Assembly: GCA_023014485.1 (NCBI GenBank)
Contig: JAJOZX010002714.1
Location: 1-64,000 of the forward strand
Length of the DNA: 64,000 nt
Direction: 5' to 3'
Origin: Bathynomus jamesi
Lineage: Eukaryota; Arthropoda; Malacostraca; Isopoda; Cirolanidae
In this document: positions 11,501 through 23,096 of the stretch, in pieces
How positions within the stretch are numbered: position 1 is the stretch's first letter
How the letters are laid out: each line of letters starts with the position of its first letter
Translations under genes and position numbers: made by a program
The notes under the pieces: model-generated
Database searches by the model: none
Told to the model about the DNA's origin: nothing
Seen by the model: only the letters and a program-made list of their open reading frames with translations

Positions 11501-11850
11501 TAAAGGGAAGCCAATGTCCCCGCCTATATTTGCGACCTTGACCTTCGACACAACAAACCTGATTCTTGTTCGCGATACATCGTCTTGCGACACACGTGTA
11601 TGAAGTTATGTTGGGTGGTTCGAAAGTTATGAAACGGACACGAAAGCGCTTCATTTGACCTCTGGCTTATATCTGTGACGTTGATCCTTGATGCAAGGCC
11701 CTGATTCTCGCTCATGACAGTTTTCTGATACGCGCGCGCGTTTGACGGTTCATGAAGTGGTGTCACACACGGACAGACAAACGAGTGCAATCCGGTATAG
11801 CCCCTCCAAATTTACTTGGTTTGAGACATAATTACGGTAATAAATCTATA
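8600..11850. other. AT-rich region, mostly unannotated
   Basis: No convincing gene. 8830-8950 is a decayed plus-strand relative of the element at 29540-29720 (TTCTTGTGGGTGTGCATC, then TTTCACGTGTTTAATTGTGAAA). 10070-10240 is the partner of the repeat at 650-850. A short (ACG)n and (AAT)n track lies at 10830-10880. Short frames here are low-complexity. Confidence 0.4.
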
Positions 11851-12237
11851 CAGGGTGTCCGAAAAGTCCCGTAACATAGAAATTATTTATTATTCAGAGT
11901 GGAAGCGAGACATTTTCACTTTTGATGAAAAATTTAACAATCGACGGATTGGGTCAGACTGAATGACCACCGAGATCTCGGGGGAACCACTTTAAGAGTG
12001 TCCTACACAACAATCACCCTCGAACACACACGAAGACCACGAAGTTAACATTCGTGATGAAAGTTGACGCATCGATACGATAACTCGTCGAAACGTCACC
12101 GCATATATCGCATTTCAATTGGCACAAATCTGCGAGGATTGCACTTTAAACACCAACTGTGAATAATACTTTATTTCCACGTCACGGGACTTTCGTGGGG
12201 TTTCTGAAAAAAAAAAAACCCGTTCTGGGTTACCCTG
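11851..12237. mobile_element. mariner-like non-autonomous element
   Basis: CAGGGTGTCCGAAAAGTCCC and the inverted GGGACTTTCG with TACCCTG, TA on both sides. The interior has no recognisable transposase segment. Confidence 0.6.
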
Positions 12238-12239
12238 TA

Positions 12240-12710
12240 TTCTACCCGGGCCTGTTTTATCAAATAATAAATACAGTAAACAGTTCTTTATAAAATGGCT
12301 GTTAAAGTTCTACATGATTGAGGGGTGTTATCAAATACAGAAAACATTTTCTGCCATACATTCAATAAAATGTGGGCAACAAACCTGCGGAAAAAAAAGA
12401 AAAAAAGAAAGAAAAAACTAATATATATTTTTCTTATATACAAACGATCTACCAAAATTTGCTGAGAACGGAGAGAGAGAAAAAAAAATGTTTTTTTAAC
12501 CACAGTAAATCTTCATCTTGGGGAGGGAAAAGAAAACCCCAAACCGTTTATTTTAATCAATAAATCTTATACGAGAAGTTCTAACGAGAAAATAAAAGCC
12601 ACAATGAAATGGAAGAAAATATTTATCAGATAAATGCGAGTTTTTTTCCGCCAGTACTTGGTCATCTTCGAGCGAAAAAGATAACCGCAGTATGGGTCGA
12701 AACGTCGTCC

Positions 12711-12741
<31 letters not shown>

Positions 12742-13088
12742 AAGAAAAAGTTACACTCCTCCAAATCCAATTATACTAAAGCATTTCCTCATAATTAATC
12801 TTCTCTCAGAACCTTTAATATATGAATCCTAACCCTGGAAAGCCAAATGTGGGAGCGCGCACACGGCGACTAATGTCGGGTCCAGGTAACATCTAAAATG
12901 AAAATTACATTTAAGGTTGAATTAATTTGTGTACACTAAACGATGTCATTTGCATAAAATCAAATGTACTTTTACTGTAATACGACACACTGGCTTTCTA
13001 GTGTTAAACAAAAACCTGCTCATACTCAATATGACCACATTATTCTATTTAAGGATTAAGGAAAACACATGCAACATACTTGTATTGC

Positions 13089-13090
<2 letters not shown>
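12240..13090. other. AT-rich stretch, no gene seen
   Basis: A- and T-rich runs near 12395 and 12720. 12690-12740 has a GTCGAAACGTC word followed by AAATAAATAAATAAAA, which resembles a Penelope 3' end but lacks the CTGATGA half of a hammerhead. Confidence 0.35.
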
Positions 13091-13130
<40 letters not shown>

Positions 13131-13147
13131 ATATATATAATATATAT

Positions 13148-13461
13148 AGTCGTCATAATTGAACATAAGCTATTCGATCTAATTTTAACAAAATTTCTGC
13201 AAAATAGAAAACAATAATATCAAAATGAATAGGAAATGGAAATAATACATAATACAGTAAATAATACAGCATAGTTTTGGTTACCACACATTTTCATACC
13301 GTCAACCCAATCACGAGGATAAAGGAAATTAAAATAAGAAAATCAAGAATTAAATGATAGACTAAGGAATAGAGAGAAAACAAAGTTAAGTGCGGTCATT
13401 GTCTTGCAGGGGGCTCGAATGGTTGAGGAAGGTTAAAACCATTGTACTTTCAACACGAGTT

Positions 13462-13542
<81 letters not shown>

Positions 13543-13862
13543 TATAAACGTGTTGAAAGTACAATGGTTTTAACCTTCCTCAACCATTCGAGCCCCCTGC
13601 AAGACAATGACCGCACTTAACTTTGTTTTCTCTCTATTCCTTAGTCTATCATTTAATTCTTGATTTTCTTATTTTAATTTCCTTTATCCTCGTGATTGGG
13701 TTGACGGTATGAAAATGTGTGGTAACCAAAACTATGCTGTATTATTTACTGTATTATGTATTATTTCGATTTCCTATTCATTTTAATATTATTGTTTTCT
13801 ATTTTGCAGAAATTTTGTTAAAATTAGATCGAATAGCTTATGTTTGTTCAATTATGACGACT
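13148..13862. repeat. ~700-bp palindrome centred on (TA)n
   Basis: Arms 13148-13462 and 13545-13862 are near-perfect inverse copies of about 315 bp, separated by about 80 bp of (TA)n. The right arm runs into the 5' coding part of hAT-like copy A and includes a plausible 3' splice site (TTCTATTTTGCAG). The left arm is therefore an inverted duplicate of the 5' flank of copy A. Confidence 0.8.
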
Positions 13863-16776
13863 AGAAAGAAAGCCGAGATTTGGCTGATAGGGCAAACCAC
13901 TAGAGGAATTTCCAAAACAACGAAGCAACGTTTCCATCAAGTGCGAATCGGAAAACCGACCCTTTCTATCAGGGAAGCTGCTGCTGCCCACGCAGTGGTG
14001 GAAGAAATCAGAGACGGGGGAAAGTGGTGGAATCCCAACCATGAGAAAAGATCACGCGATTACTAAACTGGAGAAACTATGCCACATACGTGAATTTGAA
14101 GAAGAGTAAACATAAAAAGAATAATCCGGGAATGGTAAAACGGCAGGAATCATTCAGCAAGGACACTGAAACATTATTTCGTATAGCGGCCCAAGATGAT
14201 CTGGAGCGGATAAAAAATGCTGAAGATTTACGCTTCTTGGAAGATCAGAGGACGAAACGGATGATGGCAATGACTACATTGGATAAGAAACTGTCAGAGA
14301 AAGTAAAACGTTCACGGCAGAAAAAAAAATGGATGAGATGAGGAGGAAAGAATTAGCGCAGATGGAGCTTGAGGTCCTCAACAAGAGTCCAACTACCATC
14401 ATCCTCGTCGTCGACAGATAAATAATGATTCGGATGATACGAGGGGTGGTCAGAAAATAAGTTTACACGGCGTATAATTTCGTAACTAAAGGACCTACAT
14501 TGATTATGTTAGTATCAGGTGAATTCGTTAATCATTGTTGGCAACACTGCACGTCGATTCGGCTGCCATCTACCGTACATTGGTTATATGAGTCAGTTGA
14601 ACATGGCGGCTCGACTGGAACAGTGCCCTGCCCTACAGAACAGTCCAGGACGTTTATGTTTAATGGCCGCTCGTAAACGATCCAGTGTTGAACAATATGC
14701 AGCTTCATTGATTGTTGTGCCTTTTGCATGAAGTCTGCGAGCAAAATGCCTTTGCGGTCCCAAAACACGGTAACCATCACTTTGCCAGTGGACCTCACAA
14801 TCTTGAACTTCTTTGGTTGTGGGGACCCAGGGTGTTTCCATTCCATGCTGGTACGTTTTGTTTCCGGAGTACGGTGATGAACCCATGTCTCGTCTCCTGT
14901 GACAATGCGCTCGAGAAATTCTTGACCACTAACAGACTCGGAATATCGTTGCAGAAATGACAGGGCATTGTTCCAGTCGAGCCGCCATGTTCAACTGACT
15001 CATATAACCAGTGTACGGTAGATGGAAGCCGAATCGACGTACAGTGTTGCCAACAATGATTAACGAATTCACCTGATACAAACATAATCAATGTAGGTCC
15101 TTTAGTTACGAAATTATACGCCGTGTAAACTTATTTTCTAACCGACCCTCGTACATACAGTGCCAAGATCAAGCATGACACGCCGAATCCATCGAACCCT
15201 TGCAAGAAATTTAAGGTCATCACTCCCAAAGTAGCAGCAACAATGGACCAGATTAATATCTTGCATCGGAATGCAACCTTTTTCCTCGCGTCCACATCGA
15301 GAAGTCTGGGAATCTCGCCCGAAGAACTTTCAATATCCAGGAGTCAAATCCGGAGAGATCGCCAACGGCAAAGGCAAATAAATCTTCAGTCAAACTTCTC
15401 GAATACATTTTATTGCCAGAGGTTCCACTAGTGGTCCACTGGGACGCAAACTGCTCTCCTAGTTGACTGGATATAAGCACAATAAAACAGACAGATTGTC
15501 GATTCTCGTATCAGGACTGGGGATCGACAAGCTCTTTAGGTGTACCTAAGATACCACGAGCCATGGGAAAGGATATGGCAGGTGCAACATTCAAGACCCT
15601 CCAGGACTGGAATCTTCTGGACCACGTCGTCGGAATATGTTTCGGTACAACTGTTTCCAACACAGGAGGCCACACAGGAGCATGTACTCTTGGAAAAACG
15701 ATTTAAGAAGAAGCTGTTGAACCTGGCTTGTCGTCATCATGTAGACGTAATTATTATAGGTGATGTCTTTACTGAGCTCTTTGGTTCCAGCAGTGGTCCT
15801 GATGTGCTCATCTTCAAAAGATTCCAGGATTGGAATTCCATCGATCAAGCAAATTACCAAACTTGCCTCATTCTCATTGACGCGTGTGATGTCATCCTTG
15901 AATGGAAGAATGAAGCCCTGGAATTCGGGCGAAATCTATTCTCTGGTCCCTCTCAACCGCGTGACGACTACCAAGAATTTTTGGAACTTGTCATCATCTG
16001 CTTGGGTGATGGTCCGGAAAGGGGAATACGATTCCGAGCTCCCGGAGCTTTTCACTACGCACGCTGGATGGCAAAAATTTTATATTGTCTGAAGATTTAC
16101 TTGTTCAGGGGGCAGTTTAGGTTCACCATCCACGAGGGGGTATAGCTGTTGAGCAATGTAGTCTGTTCATCTGTCTTGTCTACATGAAGATGCGGTTCAC
16201 AGCTCCGAATACAGTCCACGCCCCATTAAATGACCTACGTACTCTGACCAAGCTCCGACGATACGGTGAAGTAAATGAGAAAGTTTCTTTGACCGCATTC
16301 AAAGCAGTGGAACGGCATCTGTGGTATATAAGTGATAGTTTGGTATCACTAGCATTTTTTGATGACAGGGTCTCCAAAGATCGCAAACTGGCAATGGTGG
16401 ATGCTCTTAAGAAGTCTGTAAGTAAAAACAGTGCTGTTAGGGTGCAAAAGGGAGACAGAAGGATTTTACATTCTGACATAGATCTGAACCGATTCATTAC
16501 AAGTAGATCATTGTCTTTGTTCGAAAGGCTGGGTATTAGAACAAAGTGGCCGGAAACTCACCCAAGGACGTGTGGCCCAGTGATGAGAACTATAAGAATG
16601 AGCAAAAGTTAGCGAAAACTCTGAAGTCTGTCAATGATTGTGTAGAAAGAGCCGTGAAACTGGTCGAGGACTTCAACCGGGTAAGGACAAAGGATGAAGA
16701 TAAATTCCAATATCTGCTGCAGGTGGTAGAGCACCACAGGAAAGAATTCCCAACTTGCAAAAAAACAGACCTGTGA
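13811..16776 (+). pseudogene. divergent hAT-like transposase, copy A (decayed)
   Basis: Coding remnants in shifting plus frames, collinear with the intact protein at 54946-57432. Starting after a 3' splice-site-like TTTTGCAG, they include K-P-T-L-S-I-R-E-A (about 13955), then N-A-E-D-L-R-F-L-E-D-Q (about 14217). A mariner insertion at 14440-15151 follows. Further on are L-A-C-R-H-H-V (about 15722), P-G-A-F-H-Y-A-R-W-M-A-K (about 16040) and N-D-C-V-E-R-A-V-K-L (about 16630). These match the D2-CxxH region, the RW motif and the acidic E motif of the intact copy. The D2 segment is disrupted, and stops and frameshifts are frequent, so it is not functional. No outer inverted termini were found, probably because of the palindrome on the 5' side. 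Confidence 0.7.
14440..15151 (-). mobile_element. mariner element inserted in copy A
   Basis: About 180-bp inverted termini (CGAGGGGTGGTCAGAAAATA against CGAGGGTCGGTTAGAAAATA) with TA at 14438-14439 and 15152-15153. The minus strand encodes the middle of a mariner transposase in two overlapping frames: P-E-T-K-R, M-E-W-K-H-P-G, K-V-M-V-T-V-F-W-D-R-K-G-I-L-L and I-K-H-K-R-P-G-L. The N-terminal third and the last aspartate region are deleted. It interrupts copy A and is younger than it. Confidence 0.75.
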
Positions 16777-16779
16777 TTT

Positions 16780-17138
<359 letters not shown>

Positions 17139-17615
17139 AAACTCGGAATGGTCCCTGAGGTTTGTTCATGATACACACATACCGCGCCATGGAACAAGGA
17201 ACTTTTCTGGGAAAATTAAATCCACTTAGTCCGAATATGTAATGGTAAATGACAAACATGAAACGAACATCATGAAACGGACGTTATGTGCCTTGAAAAG
17301 TGGACGCTCAATTTCGCCAGTTGAGGTTTAAGTTTTGTTTTTTGGTTAAAAATACAATAGTTACCCCTTTTTTTATGTATTTAATCCGACGCGAATGCAA
17401 TGAATCTTTTGCTTACATTGACGTTCTGGATATAGTAGGCTAGGTGTAGCTGTGTTTTTTGGGGCCTCTTTGCGAGTGACCGTTGCCCACGTCGGGGTAA
17501 CACCATGAAAAAGAAAAAACTATAGTGTTTGTCATTTACCATTACTTATTCCGACTATAGTGGATTTAATTTTCCCAGAAGAGTTCCTGTTCCATGCACG
17601 GTCTGTGGGTGTGTG
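17139..17615. mobile_element. long-TIR fold-back element, copy 1
   Basis: Arms share GGAACAAGGAACTCTTCTGG-like and AAGTAATGGTAAATGACAAA-like sequence, inverted at the two ends. The interior includes AAAGTGGACGCTCAA and CCAGTTGAGGTTTAAG. Related copies are at 28001-28570 and 51861-52144. The ends run into (TA)n on the left and (GT)n/(TA)n on the right. No coding frame. Confidence 0.65.
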
Positions 17616-17711
17616 TGTGGTGTTTGTGTGTGTGTGTGTGTGTGTGGTATATAATAATATATTATATATATATTATATATAATATATATATATAATATAT
17701 ATATATATATT
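17612..17711. repeat. (GT)n and (TA)n compound microsatellite
   Basis: About 30 bp GT followed by about 60 bp TA with imperfections. Confidence 0.8.
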
Positions 17712-18005
17712 TTCACATCCTTGTGGAATGCCCCACCCTGTCGTCAGTACGTCGTCGCCCCTCCCTGATCGTTTACGTCTTATGCTCGTGAGAACCCTCT
17801 CTTCTCGCTGACCGTCTTTTCCTTTTTCCTCTCCCAATCTCGCTCCTCTCTGAGCTTTAGGTGACTTCTCACCATCGTCCGCGGTCTCCCACTTCTAGTG
17901 CCTTTCCCCCGTCTCCGTTTCTCTTTCTCATATTCTGCTTCGCCATGATATCCGCTAGCATATAGCGGGAAATGGCGGTAAACGCCCCAATACAAAAAAA
18001 AAAAA
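17712..18005 (-). repeat. dispersed module linked to the tRNA SINE, copy 1
   Basis: On the minus strand it starts with a T-run and GTATTGGGGCGTTTACCGCC and ends GGGGCATTCCACAAGGATGT. The same ~300-bp module follows a SINE of the same family at 46631-46950. The linkage is conserved at both loci, so this is probably part of one larger element (perhaps a LINE 3' region), but no reverse transcriptase is seen. Confidence 0.55.
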
Positions 18006-18009
18006 AAAA

Positions 18010-18420
18010 AATATATCAACGTAAAGAACGACGCTTGTATAGGAGAATATTCCGCCGAGAGAGAGAGAACGAAACAAATGAAAAAATGAAGTAACCACCC
18101 GGGAATCGAACCCGGGATCTTCCGATTGCCGGTCAGATATGATAACCATTACAACATGGGCCTCACTCAATCAAATGTCGTAATTCTTTACATACGCGCA
18201 GAAAACCAATGCCCCAAGGGGGCACCTCCCATATGCCGTACATTATATACATTTAAACTGCAAACACGCAGTATAATTAACGTAAAGAACCGGCAATCGG
18301 AATCCCGGAAGATCCCGGGTTCGATTCCCGGGTGGTTACCTCATTTTTTCATTTGTTTCGTTCTCTCTCTCTCATCTTGCGCGGAATATTCTCCTACAAG
18401 CGTCGTTCTTTACGTTAATT
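18010..18420. mobile_element. inverted pair of tRNA-derived SINEs
   Basis: Minus-strand copy with GGTTCGATTCCCGGG and a degraded A box at about 18091-18165, then a plus-strand partial copy at about 18287-18420 carrying the B-box half and the GGTTACCTCATTTTTTCATT tail. Arms meet tail-outwards, giving a fold-back. Confidence 0.6.
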
Positions 18421-18470
18421 ATACTGCGTGTTTGCAGTTTAAATGTATAATATATATATATATATATATT

Positions 18471-20994
18471 AGGGTGTCCCAATTTTGTTTCTTAATACGA
18501 CCTGACCACTCGTGTCATGCCCGGATGTGGTTTGGGCTAAAGCATTGGCTGTGTGATTTTCAACTCGATCAGATGATATTTAGAGGTCCCGACGTTTGAT
18601 GACTTTTTTTTGGTTTTCAGAATTGATCATTATGACGTTGACAAGATCAAACATCAAGTTGTGGCTTCTTGAGAGGTCTCCGATAGCAGAGCTGGCTAAA
18701 TCTCGATTACCAAGTAATATGGACGTGTTGCTCCTTTTCTTCTACCATCGCCGCGACCAAAAGAAGACAGATTCCAACAGTGTCAAGGCTGTATATCGGC
18801 TGTATTAGAAATCTGGGCTAGAGCCAACTCGAATCTGGCAACAAACCTCCGTTCATGCCTCGACTAAACTGAAGCTTTGGTTCGAGGTATCGAAATTTGC
18901 ATAAAAACAAGAACAAGACTGGAATGACTTACAATATGCACGGGATGTATTCTTGGCTGATATGGAGGATATTTTTGATGTCGCCCGCTCAGCGTTTTGG
19001 ATCGGGGAGATAGCTGTAGGAGTCACAGAAGAGGCTACCGACAGCAGTTCTAGCACATCGTCAGCTGACAGTGGAAACGAAGCCGTCACTTGTGGACTTA
19101 AAACTTCGAAAGCTCCCAAACATGACAGACTAAAAGAAAGTCTGAGTGATCTTGACCTGGCAGCAACTTGGGATCGCGAGGGCCTTTCTGTTCGACAGGC
19201 AACATCAGCGTTCGCTGCGACTGCAAAATCCCTAGCTCTCGGTCCTGACAGTGTTCCATCAAAGAGCACGGTTCACCGCTCGACAAAAGGCCCGTACAAT
19301 GATAGGGACCAATGTTATTGGCCACCTCGAGCAGCTTCCACCTCGACTGCAGATCCACTGGGACACAAAGATACTCACTGACATCGAACAGGAGGTAAGT
19401 CAGTCGATCGGATTGCTGTTGTGGTGACTGGGGATGGTGTGGAAGAGCTATTAGGAGCACCGAAAATAATAGACGGCACAGGACAACAAATGGCAAGCGC
19501 AGTCCATCAAGCGCTCACCTAGTCGGAATTGAGGACAAGATCATAGGCATGGTGTTTGACACGACGGCATCAAACACAGGGATAGTGCAAGGTGCGTGTG
19601 CGCGTTTGGAAGCGGCATTGGGAAGATCTCTTTTATGGTTTGCTTGCCGTCATCACGTTCACGAAGTGATTCTCAAGGATGTCTTCGTCGTGTTGCCTAG
19701 GAACACCACCAAGTCCTCAAATCCCACTTTCAGGAGATTCAAGGAGGCCTGGCCATCAATGAACCACTGTCAGTTGGATGCATTTGACAAGGACGAGGTG
19801 GCTAAAGCCTTCATAAATGACAATGCTTGCCTTCACAAATGCGACTTGAGGTAATAGACTATCTCCGCGATGCCCGAAGAAGTGGTAATCATCCTCGAGA
19901 GGATTATGAAGAACTTCTTCGAACTGAGCCTCTTGTACCTCGGAGACGACGTAGGACGTTACAAGCTTCGGCCTCCAGGGCTTACCATCAGGCCAGATGG
20001 ATGGCCAAAGCTATTTACTGCTGAAAATAGCATTACTGCAGTCCAGTTCTCCGAACTTCGTCTCCAAGAACTGCAAGGGGTTCGCCGTATGGCTCTCTTC
20101 GTGAGCCTTGTATACGTGCGTCACTGGCACGAGGGCTCCCATCGCCATCAAATCTCCCAAAATGACGTTAGGCTGTGCAATCTTCTTGTAGGTTACCCTG
20201 ACAAGGACGTTGGAAACACAGCTTACCGGGCTGTGCTCCGTCATCTGTGGTATATCTCGGAGGACTTAATCTGTCTTGCACTGTTTGATGACAGAGTTGA
20301 CGACAATGAAAAGCGTAACATGACGGCTAACCTGAAAAAGCGCCCGGGAAAGGACTCAAACGGTCCAAGGCAAGGGACTGCAAGTGGATGGCCGTTTAAG
20401 TCCGTGGGTCTTAAACGGCCACCACACTCTTCCAGTTTTCTCCAAGTTGAGCCCACGTTCCTCACCAAAGACCCTGAAACATGGCCTACTGACGAAAACT
20501 ACCGTCTGGCAAGAGCCGAGCTGCAGAACTGATGGTGGTCAATGATGCAGCAGAGCGAGGCATCACCCTTATTGAGAAATACACAAGCAAACCTCTGTAC
20601 CGTGATGAAGAAGACCTCCAGTTCCCCTTCGAACTGTCCACTCACACCGACGGAATGTGAGCCGGAAGGGAACAAAAACGGATCTCATGAAACACGTGTT
20701 TAGTTAAAATGCATAAATGTGTGCTTTGAAATTGTTGTTTGTGTGTTAAGATTAAAATACATGTTTATTTTGTATAATCATCTTTGTGATGGAATTTGAG
20801 AGAAATATTTCAGTTAATTTGCCTTTCAGTTAAGAAGAGAAATAAAGTGTTCAAAGTTCGGGACCTTTAAATTTTCTTCGATCTCTCTGAAATTTTACAG
20901 GAAGACTTCTAATGGGAAACATCAAGGAGCACAACACGAGCGGATTTGTATCCCGAAAAAACATTTGGCCCCCTATGAGTTTGGGACACCCTAA
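18471..20994 (+). mobile_element. hAT-like element copy B with its own termini
   Basis: Left end TTAGGGTGTCCCAA and right end TTGGGACACCCTAA are exact inverses, set in (TA)n so the target duplication cannot be read. The inverted similarity continues inward about 130 bp to a shared AGGTCCCGA block. Between the ends lies a decayed copy of the same protein family as copies A and C. Its outermost terminus differs from copy C (TAGGCCTGTTC), so B belongs to a separate subfamily. Confidence 0.7.
18596..20660 (+). pseudogene. divergent hAT-like transposase, copy B (decayed)
   Basis: Fragments in several plus frames, in the same order as the intact copy. An acidic serine-rich stretch (about 19010-19080) is followed by a region aligned with the segment around the first aspartate. 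Then come V-F-D-T-T-A-S-N-T-G at about 19552-19583 (second aspartate), F-A-C-R-H-H-V at about 19640-19660 (CxxH), Y-H-Q-A-R-W-M-A-K at about 19985-20010 (RW), L-R-H-L-W-Y-I-S at about 20235 and N-D-A-A-E-R-G at about 20535 (acidic E motif). At least four frameshifts or stops separate these parts. The motif order supports a common ancestor with copies A and C, not convergence. Confidence 0.7.
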
Positions 20995-21007
20995 TATATA
21001 ATATATA

Positions 21008-21968
21008 AGCACACCGGACAAAAAATTAGTCACCCCTCTCAGAATGTACCTATAACGTGTGACGGCGCCCTGGCCTTGATAACCGCACGAATCCGGCGAG
21101 GCAGAGACTCTACGAGGTTGTGCATGTACTGAACATCGATTTGCTGCCACTCGTTCATCAGCCGGTCCCGAAGTTCCGCCAGAGTCCGTGGGTGTCTATT
21201 CCTGCGCTTCACTTTCTGTTTCCAGCCTGAACAACCTTCGACGCATTCAGGATTAAAGGCTTCATTGACCTGCGATGTACTCGTCGCCTCCCATCATTGG
21301 AGAACAAACAAAAACGGGACTCATCGGACCAAATTACACGTTTCCAATCTGCGCAGTCCGGTTTTTGTGCCTCTGAGCCCATTTATAACGTGCCAATTGT
21401 GACTTGCTGTTAACAGCGGCCTCTTCCATGGTACCCTGCTCCAGATGTCCATCGCATGCAGTTCTCGTCGCAATGTCCGTTCGGAAATTGGTCGCTGGAG
21501 AACCTCATTGGTTTCTTGGAGCAATTGTTCTCTGGTTTGAAAACGATTCAGTTACTAGACGAGAAACATGGCGGAGAAACATGGCGGCGGCCCCCTATTG
21601 TCGAGAATTGTTTTCCGGCCAGTTACGCGTCGATTGTCAGTTGATTGGCAATACACCACTCTTTGTAAACTCGCTGGACAGTACGCGTTGACACACCAAC
21701 AAATTGGGCTACTTCAGACATTTTGTGTCCGTGGGCTCTGCCAAACACGATGGCTCCTTTTGCCACTGAGTAACGTCTGCTCACGACCCATTTTGCAGAC
21801 TATATCCAACACACACGTTCTTCACCACCTCACGAAACAGATCTGATCCTGTTGTGCTACGTCACCGCTACTTTGTCACTTACCAATGCTACATCAGCGC
21901 CCTCTGTGTGACCTTGAACTCCTACTATCGGTGCTATTAGGGGTGACTAATTTTTTGTCCGGTGTGCT
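21008..21968 (-). mobile_element. Tc1-like element with broken transposase
   Basis: Termini AGCACACCGGACAAAAAATT and the inverse, with TA at 21006-21007 and 21969-21970. The minus strand encodes Tc1-like pieces. Near 21780 it begins M-G-R-E-Q-T-L-L-S, then F-V-G/C-V-N-type helix-turn-helix text, then S-E-R-T-L-R-R-E-L-H at about 21480 and P-L-L-T-A-S-H near 21415. Frameshifts split these segments and the catalytic part is mostly gone, so it is inactive. Confidence 0.75.
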
Positions 21969-22072
21969 TATATATAAAGCTACTGACTTCTCCTTAGGGA
22001 AACGGAGCTTACAGATGAACAGAAGGACCAACACAACGGCAAACATTTTCATTTATTTTTTGTACTTCAGAC

Positions 22073-22100
22073 GTTTCGACAAATCTTTTGTCATCATCAG
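22073..22100 (-). ncRNA. hammerhead ribozyme core, Penelope end (left)
   Basis: Minus strand reads CTGATGA, then a six-pair stem GACAAA/TTTGTC with an AGA loop, then GAAAC. This is the conserved CUGANGA...GAAA hammerhead core with an intact stem II. Hammerheads are known in Penelope-like elements. Stems I and III were not resolved, so activity is inferred only from the core. Confidence 0.65.
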
Positions 22101-22382
22101 TGAATTAAGTCTTAAAACCTTAAAACAAAAGTAAAAAGTGAAAATTACATCAATACAATATTAAAACCATTAAAATTAAAACCTTAAAGCAAAATGAAAA
22201 TTGCATCAATACAAAATTAAAATCATTTAAATTTCATCACTATAAAAATTAAAATTAAATTAAATTACCTCAATAGGTAAATACACAATGTTTACATCAA
22301 CCTCCATACTTGGCAAAGCCTAAGAGAACACTGGATGGTCAGAGGATTAGAAAGGATATGTCTATGAGAATCGGTTGGTTAG

Positions 22383-22738
22383 TTAAAAGAGCTGTAATTT
22401 GTAGGATGAGCTATTATTGTTAATGGAGGGTTTGTTTCTATAGATGTACAAAGATTCTAAAATTCGGAGTTCTGTGAGGTTATTGGATCTAGTTAAAATT
22501 TCAAACCGAGTTCTGTGAAGGGGATGGTTGTTTTCATTACTATGGTTTCTAATTGCGGATTGTGGAGGGCTACTGAGGGGACGGTTGGTACGGACTGACA
22601 AGCCCAAATGTTGAGAAAGGCGCACCTCCAGTTGGAGTTGAGTGCTGCCAATATACGCAGCCTTACAGCTGTCGCACGTGTATTTGTAAACAACATTGGG
22701 GCATATAGTTTTGGGGAATTCATCTTTGAACTTTAAAA
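22383..22738 (-). pseudogene. GIY-YIG endonuclease domain of Penelope-like element
   Basis: Minus strand, reading from about 22738: C-P-N-V-V-Y-K-Y-T-C-D-S-C, then A-A-Y-I-G-S-T, R-L-S-Q-H-L-G, S-A-I-R-N-H and I-L-E-S-L-Y-I, then a stop at 22383. The Y-K-Y and A-Y-I-G pair, a CxxC before it, and the conserved Arg, His and Glu are typical of the endonuclease that follows the reverse transcriptase in Penelope-like elements and nicks the target. A frameshift near 22733 in an A-run separates it from the upstream frame. Confidence 0.75.
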
Positions 22739-23088
22739 AAATTTGATAATTTAAGTGGGTTGACGAAGGCGAATCTAAAATTTATTTGGGGATAACTAGA
22801 CTTGAGCAGTTTGGACAATTCACCTCGAATACGCAATGATAAATAACCATAAAAAGGTAATTTAATATATCTGGTTTCTTTTTGTACTGTAGTTATGGGG
22901 AGTTTAGTATTAAAAGTGTTATTTAAAAATTTCTTCAATTGGTTATCGAATAGATTAGAAGGGTAGTAACTGTTAATAAAGTACTGTTTTAAAAATTTAA
23001 ATTCTTCATTTAACGAAAAGTAATCCGAACAAATACGGTAACTTCTTGTTAATAATGTTACTATAGCACTAATCTTATATTTATAAAA
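22739..23088 (-). pseudogene. Penelope-like linker/thumb region
   Basis: The open minus-strand frame (F-Y-K-Y-K-I-S-A-I at its start, ending F-F-K-V) continues the protein after the inserted MITE and before the GIY-YIG domain. It corresponds to the thumb/linker region between reverse transcriptase and endonuclease. No motif beyond position and continuity identifies it. Confidence 0.55.
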
Positions 23089-23096
23089 CATACAAC

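Noticed and set aside
12567..12770. Hammerhead-like GTCGAAACGTC at about 12697-12707.
   Set aside because: Only the GAAAC half is present; no CTGANGA partner within reach, so no ribozyme is claimed.
14519..15091. Overlapping plus-strand frames across the mariner in copy A.
   Set aside because: They are antisense to readable mariner transposase segments and therefore shadows.
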